From NCBI GenBank assembly GCA_911728435.2, contig OU452205.1, positions 13,956,260 to 14,020,259 of the forward strand: 64,000 bases of DNA, read 5' to 3'. Below the pieces are notes generated by a model. That model ran no database searches and had not been told where the DNA came from. It saw only the letters and a program-made list of their open reading frames with translations. Numbering within the stretch: position 1 is the first letter of the stretch; every line of letters begins with the position of its first letter. A program made the translations under genes and the position numbers. The stretch is from Apoderus coryli (lineage: Eukaryota; Arthropoda; Insecta; Coleoptera; Attelabidae). Shown here in pieces: positions 22,611 through 33,396 of the stretch.

Positions 22611-23316
22611 ATAGTTACTTAATTTGATATAGAAAACTATATTAAAATAAAAAAGAAAGTCAAATATATTTTACTAACTATTATTTATTAAATCAACTAT
22701 TTAAAATATAAGAAGATCAATTCGGTTAAAAAGGACAAGTTTCAAAATCAATTCATCAAAATTACAATATATAAAAATTGGTACTTACATTTCAAACATC
22801 ATCCTCGATCTTTTTTAGTTTAAAAAGAAACGTTCAGAATTATAATATTTATACTAGTAGGTACTATAAACTCGCGTTGACAAACCGTAAAACTTTAAGA
22901 CACTACTGAAGAACCCCAAAAAAGAGAGTTTTGTGGTTAGAGAACCTGGCGGAGCATTCGGACACATATGTGCTCCAACTCGGGGAGACTTCATGGTTCG
23001 AGCCGCCAAGTCTCCAACCACTCTCTTCAATCTTTACTACACCGAAGTGGAAATCAAAATCCCCTGTAACTTCCTGTTACAACAATATTTATAACTTTAC
23101 TTTGTTGACTTTGCAATTTGTCTCTTAGGTACAATCCCGATGCTAAAGTCATGAACTTGTATAAACTTTGATGAACTTTTATAAATTATTAAATCAGCGT
23201 AAAATAGCTAGTTTGACCGGATGCAATATTTTTATTACAATATGCCGGGTGTGACAATACATTAATAATAACGGATATTATTATGACCAAAGGCATATTT
23301 GACAAATTTGTCAGTT
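22611..23316. other. No gene seen; weak tRNA-like patch
   Basis: A patch at 22935-23025 has TGGCGGAGCATTCGG and, 48 bases on, TGGTTCGAGCC, resembling pol III A and B boxes, but a cloverleaf does not form well. It could be a decayed tRNA-type SINE head. Confidence 0.3.
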
Positions 23317-23399
23317 GTCAGTTATAGCAATATTAAAAATAGTGCGGAAAAGATACTTTACAGCACTAAGTGTGAGAATATGCAACTTTCCGCACTAAA

Positions 23400-23599
23400 A
23401 ATTGCGGAAAAGTCCAACAAGGAGAAAGTACATGCAACTGAAGATGGGTCAAACACCACTAGAAGACAACTCAAAAGACGACATAGAACTACAAATATAA
23501 TGAAGAGTTTTGGTTTGGGTTAGAGTTCCACACTAACTAGAGAAGGAGTAAGCAACCCCCTAAGTATCATGAGCTTTCTCTGCATTGGCAAAAAAAAAA
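23400..23599 (+). mobile_element. Second copy of the poly(A) retro-insertion family
   Basis: Matches the 3' part of the 20020-20341 insert in the sense direction: GAAGACAACTCAAAAGACGA, GAGTTTTGGTTTGGGTTAGA, GCTTTCTCTGCATTGGC, then ten A's. The 5' boundary and target duplication were not resolved. Confidence 0.65.
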
Positions 23600-24517
23600 G
23601 AATGTTCACAACTAGTTAGGTACATGATAATAATAACAAATACAAAAACGATGTAAAAAAATATTCTAAATAAAACTGATTCCCATATATTATATATAAG
23701 TTCTTGTAAAAACATGTATAGACGAAATTAACACATCACTGGATAGAGAAATCATAAATAATTTTTGCCATAGATATGTCCAAATATTGAATACCCGAAT
23801 ATTCTCATGTTATAATAGATATAATAGAAGGCAGAAATATATTTTCCTCTTATAATATTGACCCCTCTAAAATGGCAAATCAATAAATCATAGTCTAAAA
23901 TGTCTGTATGTAAGGATATGTATAGTAATACGCCGAATTGACAGAGGAGATGAAAGATGAAACAGCATTTATGCCATTCCTGTTATTTGCACCGATTTTT
24001 TTTATGTATTCGACATCCTGTTTAGCGAATCAAATGGACAAAAGCTCATCTATACAGCTATTGATTTGTGTACGAATTTCGTTTATAAAAGCATGTTAGT
24101 TGTCTCCCTTACGTTTAGAGCATATTAGACAAAATGTAAAGAATTCTGATTCCAGTGAAGTTTTAACTGCACATATTATGACATTTATTCAAAAATTGGT
24201 TATCACGGAAATAGTTTTAAAATGTTTGCAAAAATACGAATATCGCTCTCCATATCATAATATAATATTATATAATATATTTATGTATATTCTGTAGACT
24301 ATTAGTTTGATGATTTTTTTTTTAATTTCACCGGAAATACTTGTCATTTTATACGTAAATAAGTAGTTTTAAAAAAATGTCTCTCTGTATCCCCGCTAAC
24401 GCAAAAACCACTTAACATATTTTAACTAAATTTGGTACAAACAGTAATACAAGACATAAAGAAAAACCAAAAATATAAATAAGGTCAAACACACCGAAAA
24501 AAACTCTGTCCAACTTA
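23600..24517. other. No gene seen
   Basis: AT-rich. Near 24388 the text TATCCCCGCTAACGC, AACCACTTAACATATTTTAA resembles a phrase seen in many insect repeats, but the family cannot be named. Confidence 0.4.
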
Positions 24518-25810
24518 TACGAGGGTTGCCTTTTATATTTCGGGATTTGGCAACCCTGGTGTTGCAATCTGGCAGCTGACAGCTCTAACGTAAAGTTGGA
24601 CATTTTTGAGGTTATACGTACTCAAAATATTTTGACATACGAGCGCTATTTGTGTTGTTTACAGTAACTTAAAAGATTCATCTCGGCCCAAAAGTTGAAT
24701 GAAATCGTAAACATTTTCGTGCGATTATTTTTTACAACTTTCAACATGGATTAACTCAGCAACAGTGCATGGATGAACTTAATTCAATTTTTGGCGATGA
24801 AGCTCCATCAAGGACCAGTGTTTATCAATAGTATGGTGAATTCAATCATGGTCGTAGTTCACACCAAGACGAATTTCATGAAGGTCGTCCAAAATCAGTT
24901 GTTGTTCCGAAACCCATTGAAGCTGTGGGCGAACTGATATTGCAAGATCGTCATGTGACCTATCAAGAGATTGAGACAACCTTAGGCATTAGTGGGACCA
25001 GCATACATTCAATATTGCATAAACATTTGACTGTCAAAATTTGTTCGCGTTGGATCCCACACAATTTGTCAATCGTTCAAAAAAAGACTCGTGTCGATTG
25101 GTCGAAAGAAATGCTCAAAAAATACGATCGCGGTGCTTCGAAACACGTCTATGACATCGTGACAGGTGATGAATCGTGGATTTACGCGTATGCGCCCGAC
25201 AGTAAACAGCAGTCGACTGTATGGGTGTTTCAAGATGAGCCAACTCCAACAAAAGTTGTTCGCGCACGAAGCACTTCTAAGCAAATGGTCGCATGTTTTT
25301 TTCGGAAAAACTGGATATATCGCAACCGTACCACCAGAACAACGGTGAATAGTCAATTCTGAGTGGTACACAACCATTTGTTTGCCAGTTGTTTTCCAAG
25401 AAATCAGGAAAACCAACCGCCAAGACGGATCACTCTTCACCACGACAATGCGAGCTCTCACACATCGGCTCAAACAACTGCATTTTTGAGCACCGAAAAC
25501 ATGGATTTGATGAGTCATCCGCCGTATAGTTCTGAATTGGCACCGAATGACTTCTTTTTATTCCCGTACGTAAAACACAAACTGAGAGGTCAACGTTTTT
25601 CGACACCTGAAGAAGAGGTTGCTGCATTCAGAATGCATGTTTTGGGGATACCTCAATCAGAGTGGCAAAAGTGCTTCGACAATTGGTTCAAACGCATGCA
25701 AAACTGTATAGATCTTCATGGGGAATATTTTGAAAAACAATAAAGTGATTTTCGATGATTAATATTTGTTTTTGTTCTCTAATCCCGAAATATAAAAGGC
25801 AACCCTCATA
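24518..25810 (+). mobile_element. mariner element with both ends, 1293 bp
   Basis: Left end 24518-24547 and right end 25781-25810 are 30-base inverted repeats with one mismatch (TACGAGGGTTGCC versus TATGAGGGTTGCC). TA dinucleotides at 24516-24517 and 25811-25812 are the target duplication. The length is the classic mariner size. Confidence 0.95.
24680..25743 (+). pseudogene. mariner transposase, DD34D, disabled
   Basis: The protein can be followed almost end to end: YNFQHGLTQQQCMDELN (helix-turn-helix), a TAG stop after TSVYQ, HEGRPKSV, RHVTYQEIETTLGISG, CSRWIPHNL, TGDESWIYAYAPD (first Asp), STSKQMVACFF, then a one-base shift, ATVPPEQR followed by a TGA, another shift, LHHDNASSHTSAQT (second Asp), LAPNDFFLFPYVKHKL (third Asp), and the tail WQKCFDNWFKRMQNCIDL. 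Thirty-four residues separate the last two Asp, so it is DD34D mariner proper. All three catalytic residues survive, but two stops and at least two frameshifts disable it. Confidence 0.95.
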
Positions 25811-26218
25811 TATACGCAAGATCATGGTATTATGATTGCAGAATAAAAATTACTTACTTCATAGTCTCAAAATACTCATATTAAGCCTTCTCACAAGAGT
25901 ACAAACACACTGGGTTCGTGGATCTCATTTCTTGTTATCGAGCATTACTATGTACTCAATTTAAAACTATTATATTCTTAAACCAAAAAAGCACAATATA
26001 ACTGGACGTTTTCTCCAATATACTTCATTTGAGTAAAGAAATGTCCATTTAAGGAAATATGTTTCTTAACGCAAATAAATATTATTTTATTTAAGTATAA
26101 TATTACTTTGATTCAAATAATTTATTTACTTACCTTATAACCAACTATAATAAATTTTATTCTATTTGAAGAGTACATTTTTCTCCGCTCAACAAAATAA
26201 CTTACTTTATTTAAATTG
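25811..26218. other. No gene seen
   Basis: AT-rich spacer. Confidence 0.5.
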
Positions 26219-27119
26219 ACAAGCGGCCAATGGACTCAGTTGCAACTGAGACAATAGTTCAACATTAAAAAGCAATTGAGATCGAATGGAATAAATTGAT
26301 ACATTTCTTGTATCTCTAATAATGAAAGAAAAAATATATCCTTACATTTCTTGCATCTCTATTAGTGGCAGTGACATTTCTAGCATCCGCTTCAAATTAA
26401 ATGTCGAGTAACAATATTGCAGACGGGATACAATTTCAATAATAATAAAAAAAGTTCAATGACCCAGTTTTTAATAATAATAAAAACAGTTCCATGACGC
26501 TGTTTTGAACTTGCAACTTTACGATTACCAGAGTAAACGTTTACACAATTGGATAACAGGTATGCCATGGTTGGTTTTGTAAAATGGTCTGTAAATGCAG
26601 ACGCCCGGAACCTAGATGGTGAGGACGGTAAAAATCAATATTCGAATGCCAAATGTGTTAACATGTGTCATTTAAAAACAATTCTGCCGGATTTAGTTCA
26701 TGTTAATAGTAGTAAAATAAAAAAAAAAAGTATAAATTAGTAGTTTTTTTAGATAAAATAACATTTTAATATTTGTTATATTATTGTGTAAATTAAATTT
26801 GTTGAAAAATCAAGTATCTAATAATGTTAATATGGATTTATTAAGGAAAATGTGCTGCGTCAAATAAAGTGTTGCATCACCGAATTTCTCATCTTTTCTT
26901 GATTGTTGCAAGATTTTGAATGAATTGAATGGAATGACATATAAATAATATGGATTTTTTTCAACAACCAAATTATGTTAGCAAAAATAAAATAAACTTG
27001 GAGAAATGAAGTTTGTGTTTAATTAAGCATCGGGGCGTGTGTCGTGTCTAAATAGGTTGCAGTTTGATTAACTATTGCGCGAATAATAAGTACGAGGTGT
27101 AGGATAGAGATAATTTCAA
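26219..27119 (+). repeat. 0.9 kb dispersed repeat, copy B
   Basis: Inverted partner of 3352-4193. The 63-codon frame at 26549-26740 lies inside it but is not kept open in copy A, so it is not called a gene. Confidence 0.8.
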
Positions 27120-28093
27120 AGACATTTTGGCAGCAGAGCATTCTAAGTTAGTATGTTTTTTAAGCGAGTAGATTCCATAACAATAACAATAACATACAAA
27201 TCTGTTTTCTTTTCTAATGACTTTACTTTAATGAAAAAAGTGACGATATGGGAACTATTTTAAAAATGTTTAATTAAAAAATAAGAACCGAAATATTCTG
27301 GAACAATATGTGGTCCTCCTAACAAAAGGTTTTTATTCATGTTTTCAGATAGCCAAAAGCACAGTTTGTTGGTTGCAATGTTTTTTTAATAAACAGTTGT
27401 TTTTGATGTTATCTTATTTCCATACTCATTACCTTGTTTGATTTCAAGTGTCGATAACTCGGTAGCGAGTGAGTTTCATAAAGTTAGTTCCAATTCTCCA
27501 AACAATTCAAAAATCACAACTTTGATCAACTGCGCTTTGTTGGGACACTCAGTATACTATAAAGTACTGCCAGGACATGCTCCTAAAAAAACCTACAAGT
27601 ATTGTATGAAACTTTTTTTCATATCATTTACCGTTCGTGATATATTGATCGGTATCCATACTTTTTGCTAACCCGGTATATGCATCATGCAACTTTTGTG
27701 CGCCAATTTTATTTTTCTTTGATGCCTTGGTCAGTTTCATGTACCTAGTTGAAAAATTCAGAGGGTCCTTCAAAGCATTAGGCAAACAACTATCTAAATG
27801 CCAGTGATCATGCATGCCCTTTTTATATTTTTGAAAAGTTAAGTAAAACGTATTATACACAATTGATTTGAAAACATTTCAACTGCATTGTATACAAAAA
27901 TCTCTATGCTCATTTTAAGGGGCACCTTACTATTGTATTGTCATATGTTGCATTTCTACTTGAATTAGTTTTAAACAAAACTATTCAGATTCATTTACTT
28001 TTCTTTTACTATAAAAATAATGTGATTGAACATGAAACTGAAAATAGCATATACGTATAAAAATATTACAATCCCTTATTTAATAAATATGTA
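27120..28093. other. No identified gene; see the small ORF at 27624-27860
   Basis: AT-rich, ending at the left terminus of the pogo-like element. Confidence 0.5.
27624..27860 (-). other. Unrecognised 78-codon ORF with protein-like composition
   Basis: The minus frame contains YKKGMHDHWHLDSCLPNALK, DPLNFSTRYMKLTKASKK, IGAQKLHDAYTGLAKSMD. The use of polar and aromatic residues is unlike the surrounding AT-driven frames, and it looks like a fragment of a real protein. I do not recognise the family. Codons before MYNTFYLTFQ are probably not part of it. It may be one exon or a captured fragment. Confidence 0.35.
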
Positions 28094-30460
28094 GGGGAGA
28101 GTCGGGCAAAATTGGGTACTTAGAGACGTGGGGCTATATTAAAAAACATCCTCAAATTTAAACTAAGAATACCGTAACACTTTATTCGTAAAATTCAAAA
28201 ATGCGTTTGTCAAATTTCACACAAAAAACATAGTTAATTTTATTTTAATATTCATTATTAGATTTGCCCTATTTTGTACTACTGGTAGGATAAAACGGAA
28301 TCAATAAGGTTACAAACCAGGACAAAAACAAAAAAGATAAATTCAACTTAAAATTAACGCTATAATCATTAAAAAACAAAAAAATAAACTCCATGCACCG
28401 AGTGAACCATATACTATTGGGCATACAAGTCACATGTAAACTCCTCGCATTCACCAGGGTCAACACGAGAACACGCTTCGTGACTCCAATTTTGCATGAA
28501 AAGCACTCGATCCATGCTACTTCAGACTTGGAGTTGGAAAAAAGAGCATTGCAATGCGCACATTATGTGTCAGTCATTTTTTTCTTCATCTGAACTTGAA
28601 GCAAAATCTCAGGCTTCTTTGAAGCGGAAACATTTTTTGTAAATTGGACACTTTGCCAGTATGACCATTTTTTTTAACTACATTCTCAGTTTATATTGAA
28701 ATTTATCCTTCTAATTCCGTCTTATATCGACTTTCCGTTAATATGACAGTTTTCCCACGACGGGCATTTCCAGTTTCTGGCTTTTTTGTTGCTCGTGGAA
28801 CTTGCATTAATGCCTTTAGAGAAATTTGAAAATTTGTACCTGATGTTCCAGGATTTTCACCCACAGACACATTAAGTTGTATTGGGCTCTTGGTTGCCAT
28901 CAGATTCAGCACTATTTAAATCGATAGAGCTGTGTGTATTGAATTATCACTTATTTCGGACGGTGCAAACCTCCACTCTTCGAAAACGCTTGGATTATGT
29001 GGAAAAATTCCACTTTTCCGAAATCCACTTACCGCATTCTGAAGAGAAGCTTCGTAGATCGTAACTGGTCTTTCGAGATGCAAACGAAGCTAAGTTTAGC
29101 TTCATCTAAAGAATAATTGCTTAAGGGGTCCATTAGTGACACATCTAAAGGTTGCATTCTATGTGTAGTGTGGGGCGCACACCAGTACAACGTGGTGATC
29201 TCTAACATAATCAATTACATCTAGGTTTTTGGTGACCGTCCAGCAGCAATAACACGAGATGATTTTCGGTAGGATTTGTAAAATCGACAAATTGTTTGAA
29301 TCGACCTGGAAGGAGCATATTCTACAAAACTTCTTGGAGATGCTTCTTCCATAAGTTCAGGCTTAGCTCTTACCCTTGGAAAAATGAACATGGGTAGCAT
29401 AAAATTGGCCGGCAGCGCTCATATAAATTTCAGTTGTTACAAGTGTACACCCTTCAATGCTTACAGGACCACCGACTTGCTGTTGACCACATAGACCCAG
29501 AACCCTTGATTGCGTTTTAGGAACCGTGATAATACCGGTTTCGTCTACGTTCCAGATCTTTTCCGGTTGAAAATTATATTTTTCATACAAACTCGTAAAT
29601 ATTTCCAAAAATGTATCAACAGAGACTTTATTAAATCTTATAGCACGAGCTACAGACGTTGCTTCTGGGGTGCAAAGGCTAATAGTTGGTTTGCGCGCCA
29701 AAAGACTGCCATTGTTTTCCAGTCACTTGTGGTTCGGCACTAAATTGATGGGCAATATTGATTCTGGCAACTAGCTCATAGTAGTTTTCGTAATTTCGTC
29801 AAGATTAGTCCAAAAAGCTGAGCTTGTGGGATGAAGAATACTGTTTTAAATCTGCCAAGCCCTAGAAATAAAGTAAGTGATTATCCAATAGTGTTGTTAC
29901 TAAAATTCTGGATGTATTACCCTTCTTTGAAGCTTCTTCCGTAGTACTACCATCTTGTGCTTTTTTGACACGACACTCCAGCGTTGTCTGTGGCACGTAA
30001 TAATTCTATATAAGAAGAAAGGAAAAGAATTTAAGAAATTATAACAAGCTTCAAGAAAAATACAATACTACAAGTAATAATTCTCGTCTGCTCGTTTATC
30101 ACCCATCCTTACTGACAGCACTGTATTGATGCCGACATGGTCTCGGATTCCCAGGATTGCCTCGTTGTTGTCCTTTTATCATTTCTTCCCATTTAAAGGC
30201 TAAACTAAATGATATTGAGTAATAAAATCTCTATTCGAATATTACTCGGACAAAATGGGGTATACCCCAATTTGTAACCACATTTGGTACCTCATTTTGT
30301 ACTAGCTTGACTAAGTTGTCAATCTAGGTGTGCGTGGACTTTTTGTATCCGTCAATTTTCTCAAATGATATTATGGCTTTTAGTTATACCAAATACACAC
30401 AATTTTCGCTAATGGTTTATGAAAAAACAGGTACCCCATTTTGTAAGACTTCCCCCGACC
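28094..30460 (-). mobile_element. pogo/Tigger-like transposon with both ends
   Basis: Left end GGGGAGAGTCGGGCAAAATT at 28094 and right end (reverse complement) GGTCGGGGGAAGTCTTACAA from 30460 are imperfect inverted repeats flanked by TA (28092-28093, 30461-30462). Variants of the subterminal motif ATTTTGTAC or AAAATGGGGTA recur just inside both ends (28267, 30247, 30291, 30430). Length 2367 bases. TA targets and this size fit the pogo group. Confidence 0.75.
28703..30185 (-). pseudogene. pogo/Tigger-type (DDE_1) transposase, broken
   Basis: From the N-terminus at about 30185: WEEMIKGQQRGNPG, YYVPQTTLECRVKKAQDG (psq/CENP-B-type DNA-binding region), LGRFKTVF, then ISLCTPEATSVARAIRFNKV, YNFQPEKIWNVDETGIITVP (first catalytic Asp in NVDETG), SRVLGLCGQQQVGG, MLPMFIFPRVRAKPELM, a deletion around the second Asp, CAPHTTHRMQPLDVSLMDPL (third acidic block LDV), and the C-terminal NARRGKTVILTESRYKTELE. 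Frames shift repeatedly and short segments are lost. The order matches the insect Tigger/pogo family. Confidence 0.9.
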
Positions 30461-30609
30461 TAATTCGTTCAAATTTTTTTTTTTATTATTTTTTTTTGGC
30501 TTTTGATTCTGAGAGCCTAATGAACCTCTTTGAGGGATGGAGTATTCCTTTAATAGGACTTTAGTTGTTCCTTTTCCCATTTACGCAATCCTCATCATAT
30601 GGCATTGAC

Positions 30610-30845
30610 ATTGTTTGTCAAAGTTGGATTCAGAAACGCATATTGAAGTGTTGGCAAACGCACGTCAGCCGTTTCGTTTCCGTCTATGCCTTCGTGTCCT
30701 AGCACCCAAGTCAAAGTAACCTGTTCTGTTGCGTTTTGAGTTGGTATTCAGGGACCGTTTGCACTACAATAGGTACTACCTTTGACGTAAAGGTGTATGA
30801 CTTCAATGCTTTTAATGCGGCCTGACTGTCAAACATAATGCCCTG
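30610..30845 (-). pseudogene. LINE RNase H domain relic, second copy
   Basis: On the minus strand IMFDSQAALKALKSYTFTSK is followed, after a short damaged gap, by EQVTLTWVLGHEGIDGNETA-D. W-V-x-G-H-x-G-x-x-G-N-E-x-A-D is the C-terminal RNase H signature with its last catalytic Asp. The first part matches the 2.0-2.2 kb relic. No stop interrupts the WVLGH block. Its 5' side is cut close to the start of the next transposon. Confidence 0.85.
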
Positions 30846-30973
30846 TATATTTGTATATAAAGGGTGTACCAAGATTAACGCAATATTTGAATTTGCCGCT
30901 ATTTATGCAGTAAAGTGTTGGCAACCCGAAAAACAAAACAAACCGACAGCTGACATTTTTAGGGTTTGTAAAA

Positions 30974-31975
30974 ATGGAGCGTTACACGATAGAATACAAA
31001 ATATGGTCGGAATCGTGATTCAACTTCGTCAACTGTGAAGAGATTAATTGAAAAATTCCGGGAGACAGGATCCGTTGGAGACGATAAACACACTGGTCGT
31101 CCAAAAACAAGCCGTTCAAATGTCAATATCGAAGCAGTGCGTGAGAGTGTCGGTGACCTCAATTCGGCGTCGTGGACAAGAATTGCAAATTGCAAGAAGC
31201 TCTCTACAGCATATACTCACTAAAGATCTGTGTCTACATGCTTACAAAATTCAATTAACACAACAACTGAAGCTTAATGACTATGCACACAGTTTTTTTT
31301 TGCCGAAATTGGATGATATTGATGTGGCCAATATTTGGTTTCAACAAGACGGTGCCACATACCATACAGCCCGTAAAACATTTCAATTACTGCATGAAGC
31401 ATTTCCAGGTCGTGTACTCTATCGTTTCGGTGATCAGAATTGGCCTCCTAGATCGTGTGATTTAACACCATTAGATTTCTTTTTATGGGGTTATTTAAAA
31501 TCACAGGTCTATGCTTCTTATAACTTTCCTAGAGTTTGTAAAAATATTTGACGCGGACGCTTGTTCTACACCTATGCCGCTATCTTTTGACGGAGAAATA
31601 CTTAGTGTTAATTTATTTATATTTTTTATTATATATATATTTTTACATATTTAAAACAACACATTGGCGCTACTAATCATCTAGTAATTAGTGAGGGGTA
31701 AGTTAGTCAAATAAAAACCAAAGCACATGCAAAAACTACAAAAATAAAACTGAAATACCTAAACCAAGCTTAACTATGTTATTTAAAATCACAGGTCTAT
31801 GTCAACAAGGCCACAACCACGCGTGCATTAAATGAAGAGATTCAACGCTGTATCACCGAAATTCAGCCAAATTAATACAGAATGGTCATGGAAAATTGCG
31901 ACAAACGAGTGCGTATGTGTATGGAAAGCCGTGGAGGCCATTTGCCCGATGTGTTATTCCATAAATAACACAATC
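30974..31975 (+). pseudogene. DD41D-type transposase lacking the first catalytic block
   Basis: MERYTIEYK opens at 30974. Then TVKRLIEKFRETGSVGD, KHTGRPKTSRSNVNIEAVRE (first helix-turn-helix and basic linker), after a shift RGQELQIARSSLQHILTKDL, HAYKIQLTQQLKLNDYAHS. The sequence then jumps directly to FFLPKLDDIDVANIWFQQDG (second Asp) and WPPRSCDLTPLDFFLWGYLK (third Asp). The gap removes the whole region with the first Asp. Forty-one residues lie between the second and third Asp. After the insertion, TTTRALNEEIQRCITEIQP and MENCDKRVRMCMESRGGHLP finish the protein. DD41D spacing is known from rosa-type Tc1/mariner elements. Confidence 0.85.
31514..31801. mobile_element. 264-bp insertion flanked by a 24-bp direct repeat
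   Basis: The 24 bases at 31490-31513 (GTTATTTAAAATCACAGGTC plus TATG) recur exactly at 31778-31801, interrupting the transposase reading. The 264 bases between are AT-rich with a purine- and A-rich right half. A target duplication this long fits target-primed retroposition of a short non-autonomous element; no coding or pol III motif is evident. Confidence 0.75.
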
Positions 31976-32073
31976 CTATGTACTTTATGATTCAATAAAA
32001 ACACTCAATCAAAAGACTAAAAACTGTGTTTTCTATTTAATTCCAATCTGCGTTAATTTTGGAACACCCCTTA

Positions 32074-32976
32074 CAAGCATTTACTGTGTATATAAAATTG
32101 TAGAATCCGATCGTTTCTTAACATCCACTTATCACGTCAATATTAAAAACACCTAAAAATCTAAACAACAGCTTTACTAGACACAAATATATTATTATGA
32201 TGCTTGCACTGTCAGCACCCATGTCATAAAAAAGGGGTGATAATAATAATTCTTAGGGTGACAAAAAATATATTATAATATCGTCCGACAGTATAAGGTC
32301 ATTTGAAACAAATGTGCCACTGAATTTCAAAGGGTGCACCGATGCCATTTGCATAACATGTACAGTTTTAGTTGCGCTTTTTTTGCTCTGCTTAACTTGC
32401 GAACAAAAACCTATTAAGTCAAATTGACTTGTAAAACAGATGTACTGAATTATTTCCAGATGACAGATAGGGCTATTTTTTAATTTATTGTCGTTTGTTA
32501 TTAACATTTTCTTTGAATATGGAGTACAGAAAAATGAGAAGGATCCAAATGTTGAAATATTGTTGATTCTTAGAAGTGATGAAAATTATTTGAACCTCAT
32601 GGTTTTGGTGAAGTTGCAAAACGTGCTTTCTAATTGTTTTCTAAACGGTCATTATTATTTGATATTTTTGGTGGTCACATTAGACGCATCATTTGAAAAA
32701 TACTCTGTTTTAGTAGTTTTAATTTTTGTACGTTATCGAAATATTGATAACTCAGTGAGTGTATGTCAGTTTTCCAGAATATGTTCTTTTCTGAAATCAT
32801 TACAAAATATTGACATTCTAGAAGCGTTCTGACGCCACAAAACCTGTTATTCCAGTATTTTAAGTTTTTATACTTTCCCGGCTGGCAAAATTATTCTTGT
32901 ACCGTTTTTCAATCCCTCATAATATACCATAATATAGACAACATAATGCACATAAATTATTTATTTCTTTGTTATA
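32074..32976. other. No identified gene; one open frame of 114 codons
   Basis: A plus frame at 32488-32832 (ATG to stop) encodes a hydrophobic protein with stretches such as HYYLIFLVVTLDASF and YSVLVVLIFVRY. It resembles no family known to me and base composition may explain it. The antisense frame at 32253-32507 is likewise unassigned. Confidence 0.35.
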
Positions 32977-33396
32977 TACAGGGTGTTTCAAAAAGAAGCG
33001 GCAATATCTAAGGCGGTGATTTTTCAGGTCACTATATTATGAAAGAAAAGTTCCCATAAACATATACGTTCGTAAATGCATTCTTTCCACGATACAAGGT
33101 GTTAAGTTTTTTTTTTTAATTCAGCAAATATCTTCAAACCGATTTCTTTAAAATTTGTCGCGTTGTTGCTAGAAATAGGGAGCGCTTATATGCCCCTCAA
33201 AATTATTAAGTCCAGTGGCGTTAGGGCGGAACTTAATAAAAATTATTTTATAAAAAATGTACGCCACTGCATGTAATTTGATATCCATATTATTCTGAGA
33301 TAAAGCAACTAAAACTACAATTTTTTTATCTCTTGTATTATTTCCATATATTTGGGAAATTAAACGTCCGTCGTCTACTTCACAAAAATTAGCTAT
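32977..33396 (+). repeat. Transposon-end repeat R3, copy 1
   Basis: Starts TACAGGGTGTTTCAAAAAGA with TA before it, and matches the reverse complement of 46085-46423 over about 400 bases with indels. Shared landmarks: AAATGCATT-TTTCCA, CAGTGGCGTTAGG, ACTTAATAAAAATTATT, AAAGCAACTAAAAC. No transposase is seen with either copy. Copy 1 ends exactly where the RTE-like LINE begins. Confidence 0.75.

Larger units (their letters stand above)
30858..32073 (+). mobile_element. DD41D-type Tc1/mariner element with both ends
   Basis: Left end TAAAGGGTGTACCAAGATTA (30858) and right end, in reverse complement, TAAGGGGTGTTCCAAAATTA (to 32073) are imperfect inverted repeats extending about 35 bases (to ACGCA...GGAATT). 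TA precedes the left end; the right duplication has decayed to CA. The interior holds a deleted transposase and a later insertion at 31514-31777. The 11021-11357 fragment is the same family. Confidence 0.85.

Noticed and set aside
22935..23025. Possible tRNA gene or SINE head with A- and B-box-like motifs
   Set aside because: The T-arm and acceptor stem do not pair properly and no poly(A) or target duplication is visible; mentioned only as a weak patch.
20823..23355. A single transposon bounded by the GTGCGGAAAAG inverted segments
   Set aside because: Similarity is only about 35 bases and no target duplication was found; separate small repeats are equally likely.
32488..32832. 114-codon hydrophobic ORF as a membrane protein gene
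   Set aside because: No family resemblance; T-rich codons alone produce hydrophobic translations; kept only as an unassigned frame.
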